From DCFW01 sp963790715 (GTDB taxonomy: Bacteria > Bacteroidota > Bacteroidia > Bacteroidales > Bacteroidaceae): a stretch of DNA of 64,000 nucleotides. Positions within the stretch are counted from its first letter, which is position 1; every line of letters begins with the position of its first letter. Of the stretch, positions 1 to 7,930 are shown piece by piece. Both the position numbers and the translations under genes were made by a program. The DNA is taken from positions 1 through 64,000 of the forward strand of contig CAWBPN010000006.1 in assembly GCA_963790715.1 (NCBI GenBank), written 5' to 3'. The notes beneath the pieces were generated by a model. The model did no database searches and was not told the origin of the DNA. It saw nothing but the letters and a program-made list of their open reading frames with translations.

Positions 1-235
1 GGCCTTCACGGCTTCGAGAATCGGCTTCGAGACCGCCACGATCATGATGACGAAGACGAACAGCGGCTCGGTGAACTGGCGCGACTCGGCGTAGGCCACG
101 GCCTCGGTGCGGCCCTGCGACAGGGCCATCACCACGATGATCACCGTGGCCCAGAAGCCGAATACGACCTCGATTTCGCCCAGCAGGTGGTAAAGGCCGG
201 CGTGGCGGGGTTGCTGGTGCGCCAGGTGCTCCAGC
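1..235 (-). CDS. Partial Na+/H+ antiporter-like membrane protein, cut at both ends
   Basis: The minus strand is open through this stretch and encodes a hydrophobic segment with HLLGEIEVVFGFWA, then RQFTEPLFVFVIMIVAVSKP. I recognise this as the putative Na+/H+ antiporter family common in proteobacteria. The gene runs off the window at its C-terminal side. On the other side the similarity stops near position 235, where the reading frame no longer resembles an antiporter N-terminus. The DNA is very GC-rich, unlike everything after 1,622. I infer a foreign fragment joined during assembly. The family call is from memory of the motif and is moderately sure. Confidence 0.55.
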
Positions 236-240
236 AGCGC

Positions 241-864
241 GCCCTCGTAGCCAAGGGGCGTACCGGGAGCACCGCTTCGTCCTGCTCGCCCAGGCGCAGC
301 TGAGGCGCCCGCCAGCGGTACGTCGTCCGCCGTCGACGAGCACCACCGCCGCGACCGTCTCGGCTCCGGGTTCGCGATGGTCAGGCTCGATGGCCCGGCT
401 GCCCCGCGTCCACAGCTTCGATGTCCTGTTGGGTCTCGTCGCCGCGACGTGGACGAAATCCGCGGTGGCACCCTGCGGATTGCGCGCCAGGAGGACGGTC
501 GCCGGCTCGGTGAACCGGAACCCGCCCACCGTGTCCACGACGTCGGACTCCGAGCCGGCACAATCTCGATACCAGCTGTGAGCTGCCGCCGATCGGGAAC
601 CTGCCCGGAGTAGTCGAGCTCGAGGCTCCTCGACGGCGACCGACGTCTGGGCTCGCCCGCGACGCCGAGATCGCCCCCGACCTCGTTCGGATCGAGCGCG
701 CCGCCGAGGTTGGAGATCCGGATCGGCCACTTCGCACACCGGTAGTGGAAGACCCCGTAGCCGGCTTCTCCCACCGTGCCGGTGGGAGTGTCACCGCCCC
801 AGCTGCAGCCGGCGCTCGCGAGCGCGATCAGCGCCAGCCCTGCCGCCTGTTCTGCTCCGTTCAT
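241..864 (-). pseudogene. Putative lipoprotein gene broken by at least two frameshifts
   Basis: An ATG at 864 (minus) begins a protein with a short hydrophobic segment and a lipobox-like ALASAGC, so it is probably an outer-membrane lipoprotein. The first frame continues to about position 600. The coherent sequence then moves to another frame (VVDTVGGFRFTEPATVLLA at about 545-490), and again near 300 (LRLGEQDEAVLPVRP). Two shifts in one ~200-codon gene mean either an uncorrected sequencing error or a decayed gene. I do not recognise the family. GC-rich codon use and lineage-like style suggest a myxobacterial or related source, which is inference. Confidence 0.4.
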
Positions 865-1239
865 CCTGCCTCCATAGCGAGAAAGCTCGCTGCGCACCCG
901 GAACGTCGGGGCGCGCGTCGCTGTTCGGGTGCACCTCAACCGCAAGTACCGTCCACACGCACCGAGCACGCAAGCAACGGTCGTGCCGGGCGGCACGAAT
1001 GCGCGTAGTTGCTCGCTCAACGTCGAAGTCTCCTGCGCATGGTTGCGCGGCCTGTCCCCACCGAGCCTGTAGGCGCGCCTTCCACCATGACAGGTTGATC
1101 ATGGCGGCGGCGGGCCGAGGAGCGCGGGCCGGTCAGGCATGTGCGAGTGCCCAGAGCCATCCGTGAGCGGCGGGCCACGAGCGGCGAACGCAAGCGAGGC
1201 CTGTTACACTCTGCCGGGGAGAGCTCGGAGACGCCCATC
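865..1239. other. GC-rich intergenic region, nothing recognised
   Basis: This lies between the divergent broken lipoprotein gene and the glycosidase-like gene. Several reading frames are open on both strands, as expected by chance in very GC-rich DNA, but none gives a plausible protein. I saw no RNA gene or clear repeat. Confidence 0.4.
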
Positions 1240-1621
1240 ATGCCCGCACGAAGCGCGAACCCTGTTGCCCCCTCCTCCTGCCTAGCACTCGGGGTGCTCC
1301 TCGTCGCGTGCCTCCTCCTCGTCGCCGCGCCTGCTCGCGCAGCCGACACCTGGAGCGAACCGCACCCCGGCATCCGCCATCTGTACCGAACCACCAGCAC
1401 GCCATGGCGCATCCACGCCCTCGTCGTGGATCTCTCTGCGCCGAAGGTATCGCGTTGCGCGCCACCAAGAGTGGCGAGCGGCAGCGCACGGTCTCCTCCT
1501 TTGGCAATCTCGTGGGCGCCCAGGCGGCGGTGAACGCGGACTTCTTCGACTTCGCGGACTATTCGACGAGCGGGCTCGCCGTGGGAAACGGAACGGCCTG
1601 GCCGGACACGGTAGATACCAC
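1240..1621 (+). pseudogene. Phosphodiester-glycosidase-like exported protein, frameshifted and truncated
   Basis: The ATG at 1,240 starts a signal peptide (hydrophobic core about residues 12-30, ending ARA). The following GIRHLYRTTSTPWRIHALVVDL resembles the start of NAGPA-type phosphodiester glycosidase domains. Near 1,440 the coherent frame shifts by one base and continues as GIALRATKSGERQRTV and then NADFFDFADYSTSGLAVG, which carries the family-like N-x-D-F-F motif. The protein is then cut off near 1,622, where Bacteroidota DNA begins in another frame. It is a 5' fragment of a foreign gene, damaged by one frameshift. The family assignment is moderately sure. Confidence 0.5.
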
Positions 1622-4513
1622 GGTATCGAAGTATCGTATGTAGGCTATCAGTCACAGAACTTGAAGATTGGGCCACAGACATCACAATTGAAAGTCGTAT
1701 TGAAAGACTTGAACAAGCAATTGGATGAAGTGGTGGTAGTCGGTTACGGAGTCCAGCGTAAAAAGCTGGTTACAGGTGCCACGGTTCAAGTTAGCGGCGA
1801 TGATATTCAAAAAATGAATACCGTCAATCCGTTAACTGCATTGCAAAGCAAAACACCTGGTGTCAGTATCGTACAAGAGTCCGGTATGCCCGGTGAAGGA
1901 TATAAGGTGACGGTTCGCGGACTGGGAACTACAGGTGATGCCACACCTTTATATATTATAGATGGCGTAACCGGTGGCGACATCAACAGTTTAAACCCGG
2001 CAGACATAGAAAGCATCGACGTATTGAAGGATGCAGCTTCCGCCGCTATTTACGGATCGCGTGCTGCCAACGGTGTAATATTGGTTACTACGAAACAGGG
2101 TAAGGCAGGAAAGACCCAGTTGACATACGACGGATATGTAGGATTCCAGAATGTTTATCGCATGCCGGATTTACTTAATGCCAAGCAATATGCAATGATT
2201 ATGAATGAAGGGCGGCTGGAAGATGGATTAACACCCTATGACTTTGCTTCTATGGTACCCGATTGGAACAAGATAGAAAACGGAACATGGAATGGAACGA
2301 ATTGGATGGAATCGATTCGCAATAAAAATGCATTAATCACGAACCATGCCATAAATATCACAGGAGGCAGCGATCGTACTACATTTTCAGATGGTATTTC
2401 ATATACTTACCAGGACGGTATTTTAGGCAAGCCGGTTGAACCCAACTATACACGTTACACCGTCCGTATAAATTCGGAACATAAAGTATTTAACCATGAT
2501 TTGCTTACGGTTGGTGAGAATCTGACATATACATACACCCAGAACAGAGGTATAGCAATAGGTGATTTATATGGCAATGATATTCATAACATGTTGATTA
2601 CTTCGCCATTCTTACCAAATAAAAATACCGATGGCAGTTATCATTATGCCATTCCATGGGAGATTCGTGAACCTAACCCTATTGCACTGATGCAATATGC
2701 GCGGGGAGATAATAAATCAAAATCACATGCCTTGCGTGGAGTGCTATACGCTATCCTGAAACCTATATCGGGATTAAACATAAAGACTAATTTCGGTTTC
2801 AAATTAGATGCCAATTCATATCGCAGTTATATACCGACATACAAATTGGCAAGCAATGCAATAAATACTGCCAGTATTGTGGAGCAAAACATGTCCATAG
2901 GATGCTCGTTGATGTGGGAAAATACGGCTACGTATAATTTCAAAATTGCAAAAAAGAACAACTTTACTGCCATGTTAGGGCAAAGTATTGAAGTCGACGG
3001 ATTGGGTGAGAATGTTGACGGATCAAATACAAATTCCATCTTTGATGATTTCAACCATGCTTATTTATGTAATACGCCAACAATTTCTGCGCGTACCACT
3101 TTAACCGGCTCTCCGTTGGGACGCGAAACACTTGCATCATTCTTCGGTCGTCTCAATTACGATTATATGGGTAAATATATGGCTACATTCGTTCTCCGAG
3201 CCGACGGTTCAAGTAAGTTTGCAGCCGGTCATCGTTGGGGGTATTTCCCTTCAGTGTCGGCAGGATGGATAGTTACTGAGGAACCGTTTATGGAGAAATC
3301 CAGAAATTGGATGGATTTTCTGAAACTGCGTGCCAGTTGGGGACAAAACGGTAACCAGTCCATTGCCGGGTACCAGTATTTATCGACATACGCTTTCTCG
3401 GGAGTCGATTATACATTCGGAAATGACAAATCCTTAATTACAAACGGAGCGTATTCCGACATCTTGGCTAATCCGAATGTAACGTGGGAAAAATCGGTAC
3501 AAACCGATTTAGGCTTTGATGCCCGCTTCCTGAAAAGCCGCCTGGGTACGAACTTCGATTATTATGTAAAGACTACAAAAGACTGGTTGGTTCAAGCTCC
3601 GATATTGGACACCATGGGTACGAACGCTCCATATATAAATGGCGGTGACGTAAGAAATACAGGATGGGAACTGGCTTTATCATGGGATGACAAAGTTGCC
3701 GATTTTATGTATGGTGTCAATGTTAATGTAGCTCATAACAAGAATAAAGTTACGCGTATTGCCAATACCGAAGGTATTATTCACGGTGATGCGAACGTAC
3801 TTAGTAACGGTACGGACGAAATGTACCGCGCGCAAGTAGGTTATCCGATCGGTTATTTTTACGGATACAAGACGGCAGGGATATTTCAAAATCAGGAACA
3901 AATAGATAATTATAAAGGTGCTAAATTAAGTGGAGCACAACCCGGTGATGTTATATGGGTGGATACGAACCATGACGGTACCATAGATTTGAATGACCGT
4001 TGCAAGATAGGTGACCCCCACCCTAATTATACATTGGGATTAAGCCTCAACTGCGCATGGAAAGGATTTGACGTAAGCGCCACGATGGCCGGCGTCTTCG
4101 GCAATCAGATTATGAAATCTTATCGTTCATTCGTGGATTATCCGCATAATAATTATACGACATCAATATTTAAACGCTGGCATGGCGACGGTACTTCAAA
4201 CAAGTTGCCGCGTCTGACTTCGGGAACAAGTACGAATTGGCAAAACATATCGGACATTTATATGGAAAATGGTGATTATATGCGCATGCAAAATCTGACT
4301 ATCGGTTATGATTTCAAGAAATTGTTCAAGAATATGCCTTTGCAGGAAATGAGAGTATATTTTGCTGCTCAGAATCTCTTTACAATTACCGGATATTCAG
4401 GAATGGATCCGGAAGTAGGGTACGGCGGTTACCAAAATTGGGTTTCCGGTATTGATTTGGGATTCTATCCAAGTCCTCGTACATGTATGTTTGGTGTTAA
4501 CGTAAAATTTTAA
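1622..4513 (+). CDS. SusC-family TonB-dependent outer-membrane transporter, 5'-truncated
   Basis: This is the glycan-import barrel of a polysaccharide-utilisation locus. The open frame can be read back to about 1,622 (IEVSYVGYQSQ, end of the N-terminal carboxypeptidase-regulatory-like domain), so the TTG at 1,661 is not a true start. The signal peptide and most of the first domain are missing because the contig join cuts the gene. After the SusC hallmark DEVVVVGYG (about 25 residues in) comes the plug domain, with AAIYGSRAANGVILVTTK, and then the long barrel ending in an aromatic residue (NVKF). Stop at 4,511-4,513. SusD follows after 4 bp. Transported glycan unknown; the GH2 and ROK neighbours suggest an amino-sugar or mannose-type glycan. 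Confidence 0.95.
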   Translation, partial: GIEVSYVGYQSQNLKIGPQTSQLKVVLKDLNKQLDEVVVVGYGVQRKKLVTGATVQVSGDDIQKMNTVNPLTALQSKTPGVSIVQESGMPGEGYKVTVRGLGTTGDATPLYIIDGVTGGDINSLNPADIESIDVLKDAASAAIYGSRAANGVILVTTKQGKAGKTQLTYDGYVGFQNVYRMPDLLNAKQYAMIMNEGRLEDGLTPYDFASMVPDWNKIENGTWNGTNWMESIRNKNALITNHAINITGGSDRTTFSDGISYTYQDGILGKPVEPNYTRYTVRINSEHKVFNHDLLTVGENLTYTYTQNRGIAIGDLYGNDIHNMLITSPFLPNKNTDGSYHYAIPWEIREPNPIALMQYARGDNKSKSHALRGVLYAILKPISGLNIKTNFGFKLDANSYRSYIPTYKLASNAINTASIVEQNMSIGCSLMWENTATYNFKIAKKNNFTAMLGQSIEVDGLGENVDGSNTNSIFDDFNHAYLCNTPTISARTTLTGSPLGRETLASFFGRLNYDYMGKYMATFVLRADGSSKFAAGHRWGYFPSVSAGWIVTEEPFMEKSRNWMDFLKLRASWGQNGNQSIAGYQYLSTYAFSGVDYTFGNDKSLITNGAYSDILANPNVTWEKSVQTDLGFDARFLKSRLGTNFDYYVKTTKDWLVQAPILDTMGTNAPYINGGDVRNTGWELALSWDDKVADFMYGVNVNVAHNKNKVTRIANTEGIIHGDANVLSNGTDEMYRAQVGYPIGYFYGYKTAGIFQNQEQIDNYKGAKLSGAQPGDVIWVDTNHDGTIDLNDRCKIGDPHPNYTLGLSLNCAWKGFDVSATMAGVFGNQIMKSYRSFVDYPHNNYTTSIFKRWHGDGTSNKLPRLTSGTSTNWQNISDIYMENGDYMRMQNLTIGYDFKKLFKNMPLQEMRVYFAAQNLFTITGYSGMDPEVGYGGYQNWVSGIDLGFYPSPRTCMFGVNVKF

Positions 4514-4517
4514 AATT

Positions 4518-6236
4518 ATGAAGATAATATATATATTGTTCGGAGCATTGATTACAATATTAATGTCAGGATGTAATGACTTTTTAAGTACGGATAATCT
4601 GACTAAAAAGAATAATTCCAACTTTCCGAAGACTGAAGACGATGCTGAAGAAGCACTTACAGGCGCATATTCCATGCTGCGCATGATGACAAACGGCGAT
4701 GAGGGGCAAAATATATTTGTTGTATCCGAGATATTATCGGACGACCGCTTTGGCGGCGGCGGACCGGATGACCGCTATGCCCAGGCTTTGGATCATCTGA
4801 AAAAGTCAAGCGATAACATGTTCTCCGATATATGGAAAATAAACTATGCCGGAATTTATCGTTGTAATCTATTACTTGAATCTCTTGGCAACGTAACGTT
4901 CACGAGTGACAGCACCCGTAATCAAATTGAGGGTGAGACAAGATTCCTCAGAGCTTATTACTATTTTAATTTGTGCAAAACGTTCGGCAAGGTACCACTG
5001 ATTACCACATCACAATCGAGCAATGAGGCACAGGCATCTCCCGATTCACTGTATTCGCAAATAGGTACGGATTTAAAGAAAGCAATATCATTATTACCTT
5101 CCGTCACAATACAGAAAATGCCTACATCAAATTTAGGACATGCTACCAAATGGGCTGCCGAAGCTTTATTGGCCAGAGTATATCTTTTTTATACCGGTTA
5201 TTATGAAAAAACATCGATGCCGGTTAAAGGAGGGACAATGGCTAACGATGAAGTAGTCAATGATTTAAAAGATTGCATTAATAAGAGCGGACACAAATTG
5301 ATGCCTGATTTCCGTGACTTATGGCCATATTCAAATAAATATACAAAACCTGATTACCCGTATTCTGCGGATAACAGTTTAAGCTGGTACGGTGAAGACG
5401 GCGATAATTATGAGACGATATTTGCTATTAAATATAGTGCCAAAGCTTATTGGGGAGATGGTGACACATATGTTCACCGCAGTAACGAATGTGATTTGTT
5501 CTTTTCTCCACGTGAAACGGATGGAAGTACGGCTAACAATTTCCCATTGGGAATAGGATGGGGATTCGGACCGATCAACCCTACAATGATTAATGATTGG
5601 GAGTCGACCGAGCCTAACGATATACGTTTGGAAGGTTCTATTTTCGACGTTTCGGCAGAAGCTCCCAATTATGTATGGGGCGCCGATAAACAATATAACG
5701 AGACAGGATATTGGGAGAAAAAGTATGCTGCAATAAATACAAAAGTGACCGATGCCGGTGGCAATGTTACGTATGAAAATTATTCGCATCAAATATATCC
5801 GTCAATAGAAAATGACTACCAAATAGATAATATTCAGGATATAGTGGTTATTCGTTTTGCCGATGTATTGCTGATGTACAGTGAGTTGACAAAAACGGCT
5901 GACGGCATCAACCAAGTACGCGCACGTGTGGGATTAGCTCCGATTGCAGGATACACGGATACGGCTTTGCGTAATGAACGCCGTTGGGAACTGGCTTTTG
6001 AAGGACTGCGTTGGTATGATTTACTACGTTGGCATATTGCAGGCGATGCACTGGCTCGCCAAAATGGCGTATCGGTAGAGAACAATTTGGAAAAGACAAA
6101 AATGGATATGTCCGACATCAAGCAACGTGTCACCGATACCGGAGGATTCTTACAAATTCCGCAAACCCAGATTGATTTGTCAAATGGCGTCCTTAAACAA
6201 AATGCAGGCTGGACCGGAGATAATCTGTTATATTAA
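4518..6236 (+). CDS. SusD/RagB-family nutrient-binding outer-membrane lipoprotein
   Basis: A 572-residue surface lipoprotein that caps the SusC transporter and binds its glycan. It begins with a signal peptide and lipobox (LMSGC, Cys near residue 20). It then has the usual SusD layout: an N-terminal helical TPR-like part (FLRAYYYFNLCKTFG at about 145-160, AEALLARVYLF at about 215) and the C-terminal RagB signature (LRNERRWELAFEGLRWYDLLRW at about 490-510). It starts 4 bp after the susC stop, so the two are translationally close. The pairing with SusC defines locus 1. Ligand specificity cannot be read from the sequence. Confidence 0.95.
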   Translation: MKIIYILFGALITILMSGCNDFLSTDNLTKKNNSNFPKTEDDAEEALTGAYSMLRMMTNGDEGQNIFVVSEILSDDRFGGGGPDDRYAQALDHLKKSSDNMFSDIWKINYAGIYRCNLLLESLGNVTFTSDSTRNQIEGETRFLRAYYYFNLCKTFGKVPLITTSQSSNEAQASPDSLYSQIGTDLKKAISLLPSVTIQKMPTSNLGHATKWAAEALLARVYLFYTGYYEKTSMPVKGGTMANDEVVNDLKDCINKSGHKLMPDFRDLWPYSNKYTKPDYPYSADNSLSWYGEDGDNYETIFAIKYSAKAYWGDGDTYVHRSNECDLFFSPRETDGSTANNFPLGIGWGFGPINPTMINDWESTEPNDIRLEGSIFDVSAEAPNYVWGADKQYNETGYWEKKYAAINTKVTDAGGNVTYENYSHQIYPSIENDYQIDNIQDIVVIRFADVLLMYSELTKTADGINQVRARVGLAPIAGYTDTALRNERRWELAFEGLRWYDLLRWHIAGDALARQNGVSVENNLEKTKMDMSDIKQRVTDTGGFLQIPQTQIDLSNGVLKQNAGWTGDNLLY

Positions 6237-6256
6237 AAATGTAGGAGGAATATGAT

Positions 6257-7081
6257 ATGAAAAAATATTATGTCGGTATATTATCATTGTTATTGTTAAT
6301 GATAGCTTTTAGCAGTTGCGACCCGGTTTGCAACCGCATAAGCGAAGGCGGAATTGTAGATTCGACATCTTTAAAACTTGATGTGCATGCCACAACAGAC
6401 GGAGGTAATCAGATTGTTATGATTAACAATACTCCTAAAGTGGGTTCTTATTGGAATTATGGTACAGGGCTATCTTCGGCTCAGAATGACACTGTTGTGT
6501 TGCCGTTTATCGGAGAACAAACAATTAAATTCACAGGTTTGTGCGATGGAGGAACTGTTACCACTACACGAAAGATTGATATAAAACAAATCGATCACCC
6601 TGTTTCTCCAGAATGGACATATTTCGCCGGTAGTACATCCGCCGGTAAAACGTGGGTGTGGGATCCTAATGTTGATTACGTTTACGGAGAAGGTGGATAC
6701 CTAACAGAGAAGGCTCCCGACTGGACTTTGATTTCACAAGCCCAAACAGACGAGCCTGACGGATATATGATATTTGATTTGAATGGTGGCCCGAACTTCA
6801 CAAAATACAACGCTGACGGTACCGTAAAGGAAAAAGGTACTTTCTCATTTGACATGTCGTCTACAAAAACAGATCCGGATGACAACTCACAATGGTCGAT
6901 AGGGACACTTACATTAACAGGGGCAACAGTGCTGAGCGGACATTTGGTAGGTTCAACCGACGCCCAATATAAATATGATATATTGGCGTTAAATGATAAT
7001 GTGATAATACTGTGTGCCGCAGCTGCCGGGACAGCAGCATGGGATAGCGGTACTTTTTGGTTGTTCCGCGCAAAGAATTAA
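6257..7081 (+). CDS. Putative surface glycan-binding lipoprotein (SusE/F position)
   Basis: A 274-residue lipoprotein: hydrophobic signal and lipobox-like AFSSC with Cys near residue 21. Residues about 35-110 look like a PKD-type beta-sandwich (GSYWNYGTG, then GEQTIKFTGLC). The C-terminal half is rich in Trp, Gly and Asp (WTYFAGSTSAGKTWVWD) and looks like an all-beta domain. No catalytic motif is visible. Placed 20 bp after susD, where loci usually encode accessory surface glycan-binding proteins, that is the likely role. The assignment rests mainly on position and secretion signal; the exact family is not recognised. Confidence 0.6.
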   Translation: MKKYYVGILSLLLLMIAFSSCDPVCNRISEGGIVDSTSLKLDVHATTDGGNQIVMINNTPKVGSYWNYGTGLSSAQNDTVVLPFIGEQTIKFTGLCDGGTVTTTRKIDIKQIDHPVSPEWTYFAGSTSAGKTWVWDPNVDYVYGEGGYLTEKAPDWTLISQAQTDEPDGYMIFDLNGGPNFTKYNADGTVKEKGTFSFDMSSTKTDPDDNSQWSIGTLTLTGATVLSGHLVGSTDAQYKYDILALNDNVIILCAAAAGTAAWDSGTFWLFRAKN

Positions 7082-7097
7082 GAATATAGTATAAAAG

Positions 7098-7919
7098 ATG
7101 AAAATTGTTATTGATTTAGGAGGAACTAACCTACGTGTAGGCCAGGTAGAAAATGGTAGTGTCATAAAATATAAATCTGTGGCATGCCCTGCAAAGGAGG
7201 AGGATGTTTCGGTCATTGAACTGATTGAAAAGCTTATACAAGAGATGATTAATCCACAGGTAGAATCGATTAACATAGGTGTTCCTTCAATTGTTGATGC
7301 TGAACATGGTATTGTTTATAATGCCGTAAACATACCATCATGGAAAGAAGTGCATCTGAAAGAAATATTTGAAAAGGCTTTTCATATACGTGTTAATGTG
7401 GAGAACGATGCCAATTGCTTTACACTTGGTGAAAAGTATTTCGGTATCGGTAAGAACTTTGACAATATGATAGGTATGACTCTTGGTACGGGCGTAGGTG
7501 CAGGTATTATTATCGACGGTAAACTATATCACGGCATTAATGCCGGTGCCGGCGAAATAGGATCATTGCCTTATTTGCAGAGTGATTATGAACATTATTG
7601 CAGCAGTATGTTTTTTGAACAAATGGGACTTAACGGCAAAGATTTAGCCGATAAAGCATCGAAAAGTGATATAAAAGCATTAGATTTATGGAACAAATTC
7701 GGTTACCACTTGGGGAAGTTGATGCAGGCGATAATGTTTACATACGATCCTCAAGCCATAATAATAGGCGGCGGCATAGCAAAAGCTTCTCCGTTTTTCG
7801 AGAAATCGATGAGAGACTCGATGGCTGAAGGCTTTCCTTACCGCCATGTAGTAGAGCGGATTGTAATTGATTTTTCAATACTCGCCAATAGTAATTTGTT
7901 AGGTGCATCAAAACTTTAG
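7098..7919 (+). CDS. ROK-family sugar kinase without the usual zinc motif
   Basis: A 273-residue cytoplasmic protein of the ROK (repressor/ORF/kinase) family. The N-terminal phosphate-binding loop is IDLGGTNLRVG (residues 4-14). The glycine-rich GMTLGTGVGAGIIIDG (about 132-147) and the IIIGGGIA loop near 225-232 complete the actin-like ATPase fold. There is no helix-turn-helix, so it is a kinase rather than a repressor. The CxCGxxGC zinc motif of bacterial glucokinases, expected after NAGAGEIG (about 150-157), is absent; only one Cys lies nearby (EHYCSS). It sits 11 bp before the GH2 gene, so it probably phosphorylates the sugar released by that enzyme. Substrate unproven. Confidence 0.85.
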   Translation: MKIVIDLGGTNLRVGQVENGSVIKYKSVACPAKEEDVSVIELIEKLIQEMINPQVESINIGVPSIVDAEHGIVYNAVNIPSWKEVHLKEIFEKAFHIRVNVENDANCFTLGEKYFGIGKNFDNMIGMTLGTGVGAGIIIDGKLYHGINAGAGEIGSLPYLQSDYEHYCSSMFFEQMGLNGKDLADKASKSDIKALDLWNKFGYHLGKLMQAIMFTYDPQAIIIGGGIAKASPFFEKSMRDSMAEGFPYRHVVERIVIDFSILANSNLLGASKL

Positions 7920-7930
7920 ATATTTAGGCC

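Noticed and set aside
1661..1663. True start of the first SusC at the TTG
   Set aside because: Homologous SusC sequence continues upstream in the same frame to about 1,622; the real start is missing.
1017..1685. 222-codon minus-strand open frame
   Set aside because: It lies in GC-rich DNA opposite the glycosidase-like gene and crosses the junction into Bacteroidota DNA. It has no recognisable protein features.
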